From assembly GCA_964634675.1 (NCBI GenBank), contig CAZWLH010000068.1:1-7948 (forward strand): a DNA stretch of 7,948 bases, read 5' to 3'. Shown piece by piece: positions 1 through 6,379 of this stretch. The position numbers were made by a program, and so were the translations under genes. The notes beneath the pieces are model-generated. The model was not told where the DNA came from and made no database searches. It worked only from the letters and a program-made list of their open reading frames with translations. Numbering within the stretch: the stretch's first letter is position 1; each line of letters opens with the position of its first letter. This DNA is from UMGS172 sp964634675. GTDB taxonomy: Bacteria; Bacillota; Clostridia; Oscillospirales; Acutalibacteraceae.

Positions 1-253
1 CGGCAGAGTGGGTCATACCGGAACATCCGATAGTCTCGACCAATGCCTCTTCGATGATGCCGTCCTTAACGTTGAGAGAAAGCTTGCAGGCGCCCTGCTG
101 AGGTGCACACCAGCCGACACCGTGGGTGTAAGCGGAAATGTCCTTGATTTCCTTAGCCTGTACCCATTTTCCCTCCTCGGGGATGGGGGCGGGACCGTGA
201 TGGGGACCCTTGGTCAGAGGACACATGTGCTGAACTTCGAGTGAATAATCCAT
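1..253 (-). CDS. Iron-sulfur cluster assembly scaffold-like protein (NifU/IscU-related), N-terminal part
   Basis: An open frame of 84 codons starts at the ATG at 251-253 and runs off the left edge without a stop. A good ribosome binding site (GAAAGGAG, 263-270) lies 9 nt upstream and a sigma-A promoter lies at 288-316. The protein begins MDYSLEVQHMCPLTKG, has GVGWCAPQQGACKL at residues 45-58, and reaches GCSGMTHSA at 76-84. The last motif resembles the cysteine-containing GCG/GCS segment of NifU/IscU scaffolds. Cysteines are C11, C49, C56 and C77. From memory of the family, proteins with this start are annotated in clostridia as iron-sulfur cluster assembly scaffold proteins and often sit beside a GGGtGRT-family gene; that neighbour would lie outside this window. 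Real coding is near certain; the scaffold role is inferred from the motif. A plus-strand frame over the same bases is only its shadow. Confidence 0.8.
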   Translation of the reverse strand, partial: MDYSLEVQHMCPLTKGPHHGPAPIPEEGKWVQAKEIKDISAYTHGVGWCAPQQGACKLSLNVKDGIIEEALVETIGCSGMTHSA

Positions 254-287
254 AACTTAAAACTCCTTTCATAGTTTAACCTAATAG

Positions 288-316
288 ATTATAACGTGTT
301 TTGATGAAAAACTCAA
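288..316 (-). promoter_or_regulatory. Sigma-A promoter of the scaffold-like gene
   Basis: Read on the minus strand, TTGAGT (311-316) and TATAAT (288-293) are separated by exactly 17 nt. The -10 box is a perfect consensus and the -35 box matches four of six positions. Transcription would start near 280, giving a leader of roughly 25-30 nt that contains the GAAAGGAG ribosome binding site. It lies downstream of the surface-protein terminator, so this gene is an independent unit. Confidence 0.8.
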
Positions 317-430
317 TACCAAAAGACAAAATTGTTTGAAAATTAACAGACTAATTTCGGAAATTTAGCCGATTTTTGGTGAATTTTCGGTGAAAATCGG
401 AAATTTCGACAATCAGAGCAACAAAAGCGC

Positions 431-460
431 AAAAACACCGCCCCGAAAAATCGGAGCGGT
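431..460 (-). terminator. Rho-independent terminator of the surface-protein gene
   Basis: On the minus strand, ACCGCTCCGA (451-460) pairs with TCGGGGCGGT (437-446) across a TTTT loop. This gives a 10-bp stem with one G-T pair. It is followed by G and five T (431-435), then a further T-rich run. It begins 16 nt after the stop codon at 477-479 and ends the monocistronic transcript before the promoter of the next gene. Confidence 0.88.
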
Positions 461-476
461 GAAGCAATAACGGATA

Positions 477-3400
477 TTACTTAGAGAAAATCTTCTTGCC
501 GGTGACAAGGAGTGCACCTGCGCAAACAACTACGATAGCGAGAACAACGATCGGGTTGATCGAAGAATCGCCGGTGGTTGCAGAGCCGGTGTAGCCCTTA
601 AGGGTTACGGAAATATCGTCAAAGTACATATCGTTGCCATCGGTGGTCTGAATACCGACGTATTCCTCGGTGGCGGTGAAGGTGTAGGTGACAAGGTTCC
701 ATTCGCCCTGCTTAAGATCTCCGACCTTAGCAACAACGGTAGAAGAAGTTGCGGAGTTGATGCCGGTGTAGGTCTTCATGGTGATCATAGAGATGGTACC
801 TGCGGCATTGGTGACGGAGGTGGGCTTTACATAGAAGCTGAGAGTGTAGGTCTCACCGACGGTGAGTGCATACTCTTTGTCTCTTGCGGTAGTGAAGTTC
901 TTGATGCCTGCGGAAGTACCGTTACGGAAAAGCGAGGTCTCACCGCCGCGGACGTTGGCCTTATCGAAGCCTGCAGTCGAAGCAGAGTAGAAGCTGTAAC
1001 CGTTCGAGATACCTGCATTCTTAACGGAAGCGGGATAATCCTCGAAGTTTTCGGTGTACTTACCGAGCTGCCACTTAGCGTAGAGAGTCATAAGCTCATC
1101 GCCGTAAACTGCGTTCTCACCGACAGGAGTGGTGAGGTAGGCATCGGTGTACCAGCCGAGGAACTTATAGCCGGCCTTGGAAGGTGTGGGAAGATCGATA
1201 CGGGTTCCGGGATCACCGGAAATAGGAGTAAGCTCCTTACCGCCGTTGGTGTTGAATACAACAGCAGAACCGTAAACGTTCATATTGTTGAAGTTACTTG
1301 TTACAACAACATCGTCGATGTAAACCTTGCAGTTGTTGCTTACACCGAAGGAGATGTAGTTGTTATCGGATGTGCCGGTGACCTTAGCTGTGAAGGTGAT
1401 GGATGCCTGCATCCAGTTATCGGAAGGATCGGTAAGATCTACACGCTCGCCTATCGCAGAACGATTGCCCCAAGTATTGCCCTTGCTGCAAATAACTACA
1501 CCGAACTGACCCTTAGCTGCGGCCTCAACGACCTTATACTTAAAGGTAATGGTATACTGCATACCGGGAACAGCGGTTATATAATCAGTACCTGTATGGA
1601 GAATTGCACTTGCAATATCAGAGGTGTTACCCTTGTTGGATGCCTTAGAGAAATCGTAAAGAAGAGCAGTGTTGCCGTTTTCGAGCTTCTCAAGAGAGAA
1701 ACGGTCGGACAACTGAGCAAGGTTACCCTGGCCAGTCTTTGCGTTGAACCAAGCGGTAGGATAGTTCTCAAAGTCAACAACTGTGCCGGTGGATTCCCAC
1801 TTAGCATAAATGGTGCCGCTCTGATCGGCTGCCTTAGAAGGATCGACAGGCTTTGTGAAAGCGGTGTCATAGTACCAACCCAAGAACTTCTGGCCGGTAG
1901 CGGTAGGTGCAACGGTCGGGAAGCCGTAGATTGCCTCGCCGGGACGAGCTACGAGATCGCCGAGAGCGCTGTCGTAAGACTCAACGTTGGTTCTTATTGT
2001 GAATGCAACGATACCGTCGGCAGTCTTCCAATCAGCGTATACATTGGTGATATAGCTGGGAAGAATTGTCTTTGAAGTGAAGTCGGCTACTACGGGGTTG
2101 CCGTCTTCATCATAATGGTCAATGTACTTCCAACCCTGGAATACAAAGCCGTACTTGGTGGGCTCGGGAAGAGTTCCGACAGGCTCACCTGCGGTAGCAA
2201 CGATAGAAGTGCAAGCGCTGCCGCCCTTGGAATCGAATACTACCATTCCCTGATCGGCATAGCCGGCATGGGTATGAACAACGATGTTATCAAAGGAAAC
2301 AACAGAAGCGGTCTTGTTGCCGAGGTCATCTTCTTCGGGAACATTAGTAGTGTTGTGAACATAGAATGCAAGAGATGTACAATCGGTGTATTCGTTGAGA
2401 TCTGCACCGAAGGAATAGGTTACGTGTACCCACTCTTCATCATTGCGGTTTTCGAAGCTTGCAAACTCGACAAACTTGTGGAACTTAGCACCGGTAGTTG
2501 CGTTGGTTGGCTTTACGAAAGCCAAGCCCACAGTGGTCGGGGTCTCACTGTGCTCGACCTTGTAGTCGAATTCGATAGTGTAGATACCGGTGTTGAGGAG
2601 CTTGAACTGCTCACTGCCGTTGTTGACAGTGAAGTAGATATAGCTGTTTCTCTTCAGGAAGTGCTTAACACGGAAGAAGGTGTTATTGTTCTCGGTGATA
2701 AGCTCACCACGAGAAACGTAGCCGTTACCGGAAGAAACAGTATAGTTATTGATGTTAGCGACGTCTCCGTCAACCCACTTGAAGTTGTTCTCGAAGTTCA
2801 TGGTGAAATCTTCGGTAGAAATAGGAGCAACATAAGGAGCAATGGAGAAGTTGTCAAGGTAGATCTCGGCATCGCCATCGGGGCAAATGAACGAGAGAAG
2901 AAGGTTGGGGAGCTGAGAAAGGTCGATATCGGAATCGACGGGAAGGACGAAGTTCTGAGAAACCTTTGTCCACTCCTTGGTCTTGTCAAGGGTTACAGCC
3001 CAATCAAGAGCAGCCTTGTTGTCGGGAGTGTTGAAACCGATACCTTCATCAGCGCCGGTGTAGAAGGAAATCTCGCCCTTATTGCCTGCAGCTGAATCGA
3101 GGTAGTATCTGAAGCTGACGGTGTAAGCCTGACCCATAGTGATGGAGTAACCGCCCTTTGCGCCGAGAGCACCGGCAAGGCCGAGATAGTAACGATAGTT
3201 CTTGGTGGCATCGCCCATAAGAACCTTGTTGGAAGCATCGGTCGGATCGGCAACAGTAGCGAAGATACCGATCTGATATTTGTCGTTGGGATCGTAAACG
3301 AAATCATCGTTGCTGAAATCGGTGCTGATCTTGGAGTACTTGGCGAAAAGTACATTGCAGGTTGCGGGAACAACAGTGTACTTAACGGTCAAGGTAGAAT

Positions 3401-4160
3401 CATACCATCCGAGGAAGGTGGAGTTGGTAATGGTCGGAAGAGCTGCACCTGCTTCGCTGGTGGTTGTTGTTACATTACCGTTATCAACGAAGGTGTATGT
3501 CTGCTCCTGAGTCTTAACGATCTTAACGTCATCGATGAGGAAAATATCGTTATGACCTGTCTTGTTGGGCTGTGCGGGTTTGATACCGTAGCAGTGATCA
3601 GCCGAGGTCGCAGTGAAGGTGTACTCATAGTGGAACCAATCGGTGTCTTCGGTCAACGGATTGTCAATCGAAACCGAGTTGATCTTGGTCTGAAGATCAG
3701 AGTCTGCAACAGAACCGTGGCCGTTGATCGCAGCATCGGGGTTCTTAGCATAGAAGATGCTGAAGCCAGTATCGGTAGTGCCTGCAAGATACTTGTACTT
3801 GAAGGAAATAGCATACTTGGTGCCAACTTCAAGCTTTAAAAGATCATAATTAGCGGCATAATTATCCTTAGTGAAGGTAGCGCCGTCATTGGGATTTGCA
3901 GCAAAATAAAGTGCACCGCCGTTGCTGTTGTTTTTCACATAAACGGCACCGTCTTGATACTTGACCTCGTCAACATAACGTACGTGGCCTATACCGGTTG
4001 CGTTGTTAAAGTCATAGTTTACTACTTCAGTGTACTGTGCGGTATTCTCAAGTCCGCCTGCGGCAGATGATGAGCTGATGAGAGATACCGTGCAAAGTGA
4101 AAGCAGAAGTGCAACTGCACAAACTATGCTGACAACTTTTCTGATGTTCCTTGTCATCAT
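477..4160 (-). CDS. Large exported modular surface protein: CBM-like beta-sandwiches interspersed with InlB-type repeats
   Basis: The protein has 1227 residues from the ATG at 4158-4160, chosen because AAAAGGAG lies 7 nt upstream and a signal peptide follows (RNIRK, then a hydrophobic run 9-29, cleavage near SSAA 31-34). Five modules (about 43-217, 279-445, 450-630, 792-957, 1034-1188) each carry the same three marks: G-x(1,2)-Y-[TA]-[IVL]-x-F (Y116, Y346, Y527, Y869, Y1105), a later Trp strand (W175, W397, W577, W916, W1154), and a final [FYS]-x-D-[DN] strand such as FLIDDVKI, VYIDDVVV or MYFDDISV. This pattern recalls CBM4/9-type galactose-binding-like folds. Four InlB B-repeat (Flg_new)-like modules (about 221-276, 636-712, 715-788, 963-1030) carry F-[LQ]-G-W and mostly end in YAKW/YADW. 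The tail has ATTGDSS (1194-1200), a membrane segment (1203-1219) and GKKIFSK. No catalytic domain is recognised. The likely role is adhesion or glycan binding at the cell surface. It is monocistronic, with its own promoter and terminator. Confidence 0.88.
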   Translation of the reverse strand: MMTRNIRKVVSIVCAVALLLSLCTVSLISSSSAAGGLENTAQYTEVVNYDFNNATGIGHVRYVDEVKYQDGAVYVKNNSNGGALYFAANPNDGATFTKDNYAANYDLLKLEVGTKYAISFKYKYLAGTTDTGFSIFYAKNPDAAINGHGSVADSDLQTKINSVSIDNPLTEDTDWFHYEYTFTATSADHCYGIKPAQPNKTGHNDIFLIDDVKIVKTQEQTYTFVDNGNVTTTTSEAGAALPTITNSTFLGWYDSTLTVKYTVVPATCNVLFAKYSKISTDFSNDDFVYDPNDKYQIGIFATVADPTDASNKVLMGDATKNYRYYLGLAGALGAKGGYSITMGQAYTVSFRYYLDSAAGNKGEISFYTGADEGIGFNTPDNKAALDWAVTLDKTKEWTKVSQNFVLPVDSDIDLSQLPNLLLSFICPDGDAEIYLDNFSIAPYVAPISTEDFTMNFENNFKWVDGDVANINNYTVSSGNGYVSRGELITENNNTFFRVKHFLKRNSYIYFTVNNGSEQFKLLNTGIYTIEFDYKVEHSETPTTVGLAFVKPTNATTGAKFHKFVEFASFENRNDEEWVHVTYSFGADLNEYTDCTSLAFYVHNTTNVPEEDDLGNKTASVVSFDNIVVHTHAGYADQGMVVFDSKGGSACTSIVATAGEPVGTLPEPTKYGFVFQGWKYIDHYDEDGNPVVADFTSKTILPSYITNVYADWKTADGIVAFTIRTNVESYDSALGDLVARPGEAIYGFPTVAPTATGQKFLGWYYDTAFTKPVDPSKAADQSGTIYAKWESTGTVVDFENYPTAWFNAKTGQGNLAQLSDRFSLEKLENGNTALLYDFSKASNKGNTSDIASAILHTGTDYITAVPGMQYTITFKYKVVEAAAKGQFGVVICSKGNTWGNRSAIGERVDLTDPSDNWMQASITFTAKVTGTSDNNYISFGVSNNCKVYIDDVVVTSNFNNMNVYGSAVVFNTNGGKELTPISGDPGTRIDLPTPSKAGYKFLGWYTDAYLTTPVGENAVYGDELMTLYAKWQLGKYTENFEDYPASVKNAGISNGYSFYSASTAGFDKANVRGGETSLFRNGTSAGIKNFTTARDKEYALTVGETYTLSFYVKPTSVTNAAGTISMITMKTYTGINSATSSTVVAKVGDLKQGEWNLVTYTFTATEEYVGIQTTDGNDMYFDDISVTLKGYTGSATTGDSSINPIVVLAIVVVCAGALLVTGKKIFSK

Positions 4161-4167
4161 AAACATT

Positions 4168-4175
4168 CTCCTTTT
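4168..4175 (-). promoter_or_regulatory. Ribosome binding site deciding the surface-protein start
   Basis: AAAAGGAG on the minus strand lies 7 nt before the ATG at 4158-4160. The same frame stays open up to an ATG at 4254-4256, but that codon lies between the -35 and -10 boxes of the promoter and cannot be on the mRNA. The ATG at 4164-4166 lies only one base after the ribosome binding site, which is too close. ATG 4158-4160 is therefore the best start, with 4155-4157 as a minor alternative. Confidence 0.85.
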
Positions 4176-4235
4176 GGAAATTAGTGAGTTGTGAGTTGAA
4201 ACGCAAAATGCAGATACAACACCACTCTTAACCAT

Positions 4236-4264
4236 ATTATAACAAAGCCTTTTCATAATTGCAA
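4236..4264 (-). promoter_or_regulatory. Strong sigma-A promoter of the surface-protein gene
   Basis: On the minus strand, TTGCAA (4259-4264) and TATAAT (4236-4241) are 17 nt apart, and TG one base before the -10 box makes it an extended -10. The 25 bases upstream of the -35 box are very A+T-rich, as in an UP element. The transcript would start near 4229, leaving a leader of about 70 nt before the ATG. Within that leader the heptamer CAACTCA occurs twice in tandem (4185-4198). No operator or riboswitch is recognised. Confidence 0.82.
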
Positions 4265-4419
4265 GTTTTTTATTAAGTATTTATTAACAAAATCGCAGAC
4301 CGATTATTGTTCATTTTGACAAAAGTCGTTTTTGGCGTCGGTTTTCGAGGTTGATTTTGCCGATTTGGGGATGTATTTCTTTTTTTGATTTAGTTTTTGA
4401 TATTGAGTTGGTCGTATAT

Positions 4420-4513
4420 CCCACCGTCATCATCAGTGGGTGGCTGTTTTAGTTTTGTGTTCTGAATGCGGTTTATTGGTGACATTGCGGACAGTCCGGA
4501 GCCTGTCCCTACG
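4420..4513 (+). repeat. Intergenic repeat unit 1
   Basis: The unit opens with a small hairpin (CCCAC/GTGGG, 4420-4440). A spacer follows with TGTGTTCTGAATGCGGTTTATTGG (given here by position, 4456-4479). It closes with a palindromic core, GGACAG (4489-4494) pairing with CTGTCC (4503-4508) and followed by CTACG. The same order of parts recurs at 4651-4775. Such short palindromic intergenic repeats are common in gut Firmicute genomes; the family is not named here. Confidence 0.7.
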
Positions 4514-4575
4514 ATAGCTATTTTTGTTCGAAATTTAGCTTGTTGATACGTGGTGCCCTCGAATCCCTCCGTCTA

Positions 4576-4640
4576 CCTCCTCCCTTTAGGGCAAGGGAGG
4601 CTTTTTTTATCCTTATGTTATGAATTGGGTTTATTGAGGG
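4576..4640 (+). repeat. Partial intergenic repeat unit (hairpin plus spacer, no palindromic core)
   Basis: A CCTCCCTT/AAGGGAGG hairpin (4579-4600) is followed by a T-run. Then comes GTTATGAATTGGGTTTATTG (4617-4636), which matches the spacer of unit 1 (GTTCTGAATGCGGTTTATTG, 4459-4478) at 17 of 20 positions. The GGACAG...CTGTCC core is absent, so this looks like a truncated or recombined copy. Confidence 0.55.
4579..4608 (+). terminator. Terminator-like hairpin on the plus strand, inside the repeat island
   Basis: CCTCCCTT (4579-4586) pairs perfectly with AAGGGAGG (4593-4600) over a 6-nt loop, followed by C and seven T (4602-4608). In form it is a good intrinsic terminator for plus-strand transcription. 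No plus-strand gene or promoter is visible upstream, so it is probably a built-in part of the repeat unit rather than the end of a gene. Confidence 0.5.
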
Positions 4641-4650
4641 AATTTTCTCT

Positions 4651-4775
4651 CTCTCCGTCTTTGCCTACGGCAAATCCACCTCCCTCATCAGAGGAAAGCT
4701 GTATGGGTTTGTGTTCTATTTGCGGTTTGTTGGGTGAATGTGACTTTGCGGACAGTCCAGAGGCCTGTCCGTACG
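4651..4775 (+). repeat. Intergenic repeat unit 2
   Basis: The unit starts with CTCTCCGTCTTTGCCTACGG: a palindrome TTTGCC-TAC-GGCAAA (4660-4674), then a CCTC/GAGG hairpin enclosing CCTCATCA (4679-4694). The spacer shares TGTGTTCT and TGCGGTTT with unit 1. The core is GGACAG (4750-4755) pairing with CTGTCC (4765-4770), then GTACG. Order and sequence parallel unit 1, whose core lies 261 bp away, so the two derive from one family. Confidence 0.72.
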
Positions 4776-4790
4776 GTGGATAAATTTAGT

Positions 4791-4818
4791 CGTAGTGACA
4801 GGCGTCCCCGACCGTCCG
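4791..4818 (-). repeat. Inverted copy of the palindromic core
   Basis: Read on the minus strand this is CGGACGGTCGGGGACGCCTGTCACTACG. It matches the cores of units 1 and 2 (CGGACAGTCC...CCTGTCC.TACG) in reverse orientation. Together with the core of unit 2, 15 bp away, it forms an imperfect long inverted repeat: CTGTC..TACG (4765-4775) faces CGTA..GACAG (4791-4801). Confidence 0.6.
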
Positions 4819-4911
4819 TTTTGCAGGTAATATTGCCGTTTTATCGAGAAGAGAAAGCCACTCCCCATACGGAATGATTCATTGTTTTTGTAGAAGGCTG
4901 AAGCGTTGTTC

Positions 4912-4942
4912 GCGGCAGACAGCGCGGAGGTCTGTTCCTACG
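4912..4942 (+). repeat. Diverged fourth copy of the palindromic core
   Basis: GCGGCAGAC (4912-4920), nine loop bases, then GTCTG (4930-4934) and TTCCTACG. The CAGAC/GTCTG stem and the trailing CCTACG follow the plan of the other cores, with different stem bases. The paired changes suggest that the hairpin, rather than the sequence, is conserved. Confidence 0.5.
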
Positions 4943-5017
4943 GTTATCAATTGGGCCTCAAGTTCTAGATAAGGTGATTCATTCACAAGGTTCGAATCAG
5001 CGTACGCATCGATACTC

Positions 5018-5049
5018 AAAACGCCCCACTCCTTTCGGAGTGAGGCGTT
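5018..5049 (-). terminator. Rho-independent terminator of the ribosomal/rpoA operon
   Basis: On the minus strand, AACGCCTCACTCC (5037-5049) pairs with GGAGTGGGGCGTT (5020-5032) over a GAAA tetraloop. This is a 13-bp stem with a single G-T pair, followed by a short T-run (5018-5021). It lies 15 nt after the rplQ stop codon and ends the long ribosomal transcript. Confidence 0.9.
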
Positions 5050-5064
5050 AATGCTAAGCTTAAA

Positions 5065-5409
5065 TTATTTTACAAGCTCGATAATGGCCATCTCGGCTGC
5101 ATCGCCGCGGCGAGGGCCGGTCTTGGTAATGCGGCAGTAGCCGCCGTTCTTCTCAGCATATGCAGGGGCAATCTCTTCGTAAAGCTTCTTTACGACATCC
5201 TCTTTAGTGATGAAAGCGAAAGCCTGTCTCTTGCTGGAAAGGCTGTTATCCTTAGCAAGTGTGATATATTTCTCGGTCATAGCGCTGACTTCTTTTGCTC
5301 TGGTAACGGTGGTTTCGATCTTGCCGTTATCGAGAAGGAAGGTAACCATTGCTCTGAGCATAGCGGTTCTGTGATCGCTTGTTCTGCCGAGTTTTCTTGT
5401 TCCTGCCAT
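5065..5409 (-). CDS. rplQ: 50S ribosomal protein L17
   Basis: The protein has 114 residues, the usual bacterial L17 length. It begins MAGTRKLGRTSDHRTAMLR and ends with GGYCRITKTGPRRGDAAEMA (residues 89-108) and IIELVK, which are the two hallmark ends of the family. GKIETTVTRAKEV in the first half also fits. L17 binds 23S rRNA in the large subunit near the peptide exit tunnel. The ATG at 5407-5409 has AAGGAG (5418-5423) 8 nt upstream. It is the last gene of the operon, 22 nt after rpoA, as is usual in bacteria. Residue 3 onward (GTRKLGRT rather than the common YRKLGRT) shows a one-residue insertion, which is a normal family variant. Confidence 0.97.
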   Translation of the reverse strand: MAGTRKLGRTSDHRTAMLRAMVTFLLDNGKIETTVTRAKEVSAMTEKYITLAKDNSLSSKRQAFAFITKEDVVKKLYEEIAPAYAEKNGGYCRITKTGPRRGDAAEMAIIELVK

Positions 5410-5431
5410 TTAACTCACTCCTTAATGCAGA

Positions 5432-6379
5432 TTATTCGTCGTCACTCTTGAGAGAGAAGCCGAGAGACTGTATCTTGGCTACTACTTCCTCGAGGGACTT
5501 TCTTCCGAGGTTTCTGACCTTCATCATATCTTCCTCGGTCTTTTCGGTGAGGTCTTCGACCGTATTGATGTTGGCACGCTTCAGACAGTTAAAGCTTCTG
5601 ACCGACAGATCAAGCTCTTCAATGGTCATCTCAAGAATCTTGTCTTTTCCATCGCCGGCCTTTTCAACCATAATCTCGCTGTTGGATGCATCCGCAGAGA
5701 GGTCGGTGAAAAGTTTGAGATGTTCAGTGAGGATCTTGGCAGACCAAGAAACGGCTTCCTTAGCGGTAAGCACGCCGTTGGTCCAGACCTCGATAGTAAG
5801 TCTGTCATAGTCGGTCTGCTGTCCGACACGGGTATTGTCAACACTGTAGTCGGCCTTGATTACGGGGTTGTAAATAGAGTCAACAGGTATTACGCCGATG
5901 GGGGTATGCTCATTCTTGTTGTTTTCGGAAGGAACATAGCCTCTGCCCTTGTCAAGAGTAATCTCTATGACAAGCTTGCCACCCTCATCCAAGGTTGCAA
6001 TGTGCAGCTCAGGATTGAGGATCTCGACTTCACTGTCTGCCTTAATTGAGGCACCTGTAACTTCACAGGGACCTTCAGCCTCGATGTAGACAGTTTTTAC
6101 GCTGTCGGAATGAAGCTTAGCGGTAAGACCCTTGATGTTAAGGACGATCTCGGTAACATCCTCTTTAACGTGAGGAATGGTCGAGAACTCATGCTGAACA
6201 CCGTCGATCTTGATCGAAGTAACAGCAACGCCCTGCAAAGAAGAAAGCAAGGTTCTGCGAAGGCTGTTGCCGATCGTAGTGCCGTAGCCTCTCTCCAACG
6301 GCTCAAGAGTAAATCTGCCGTATCTGCCGTCGGGCGTCATTTCCAGTGTTTCAATTCTGGGCTTTTCAATTTCTATCAT
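5432..6379 (-). CDS. rpoA: DNA-directed RNA polymerase subunit alpha
   Basis: The protein has 315 residues from ATG 6377-6379, the standard Firmicute length. The N-terminal domain (about 1-228) begins MIEIEKPRIE, with the dimerisation segment GYGTTIGNSLRRTLLSS at 31-47; it nucleates assembly of beta and beta-prime. A linker (about 229-249) leads to the C-terminal domain (about 250-311) with LDLSVRSFNCLKRA (256-269) and KVRNLGRKSLEE (287-298), the helix-hairpin-helix that contacts UP-element DNA and activators. The frame stays open to a GTG at 6398-6400, but family N-termini start at MIEIE and a GGAG lies 5 nt before this ATG. It sits between rpsD (after an unusually long gap) and rplQ (22 nt). 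Confidence 0.97.
   Translation of the reverse strand: MIEIEKPRIETLEMTPDGRYGRFTLEPLERGYGTTIGNSLRRTLLSSLQGVAVTSIKIDGVQHEFSTIPHVKEDVTEIVLNIKGLTAKLHSDSVKTVYIEAEGPCEVTGASIKADSEVEILNPELHIATLDEGGKLVIEITLDKGRGYVPSENNKNEHTPIGVIPVDSIYNPVIKADYSVDNTRVGQQTDYDRLTIEVWTNGVLTAKEAVSWSAKILTEHLKLFTDLSADASNSEIMVEKAGDGKDKILEMTIEELDLSVRSFNCLKRANINTVEDLTEKTEEDMMKVRNLGRKSLEEVVAKIQSLGFSLKSDDE

Larger units (their letters stand above)
4265..5017. other. Gene-free region with a repeat island
   Basis: About 750 bp lie between the ribosomal-operon terminator and the surface-protein promoter. I find no credible gene. The longest plus-strand frame (4550-4783) consists of repeat sequence and has no ribosome binding site. 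4291-4410 is T-rich on the plus strand and shows nothing recognisable. 4420-4818 is packed with related hairpin units, and one more diverged copy lies at 4912-4942; each is listed separately. 4819-4911 and 4943-5017 show no clear feature apart from two copies of TGATTCATT (4875-4883, 4975-4983). Confidence 0.7.

Noticed and set aside
8..244. Plus-strand 78-codon frame
   Set aside because: It is the antisense of the scaffold-like gene, which has a promoter, ribosome binding site and recognisable protein.
355..409. Short AT-rich direct and inverted repeats (TCGGAAATTT, ATTTTC/GAAAAT)
   Set aside because: Stems of 6 bp in A+T-rich DNA are expected by chance, and no link to the nearby promoter or terminator is visible.
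2115..3095. Plus-strand 326-codon frame within the surface-protein gene
   Set aside because: It is antisense to continuous signature-bearing coding sequence, has no ribosome binding site, and its product shows no recognisable domain; long antisense frames are expected from this codon bias.
4086..4125. Possible lipoprotein signal (LSLC at residues 20-23 of the surface protein)
   Set aside because: The position before the cysteine is Leu, not Gly or Ala, the hydrophobic run continues past it, and an SSAA cleavage site follows; the C-terminal anchor also argues for a type I signal peptide.
4550..4783. Plus-strand 77-codon frame
   Set aside because: It translates through repeat hairpins, including the terminator-like stem, and ends in the palindromic core; no ribosome binding site.
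4420..4942. CRISPR-like array
   Set aside because: Repeat units are diverged, irregularly spaced and partly inverted, with no uniform spacers and no cas genes.
4989..4999. GGTTCGAATCA, like a tRNA T-loop
   Set aside because: The flanking bases do not form the 5-bp T-stem and no acceptor or anticodon arm is present, so there is no tRNA gene or clear tRNA remnant.
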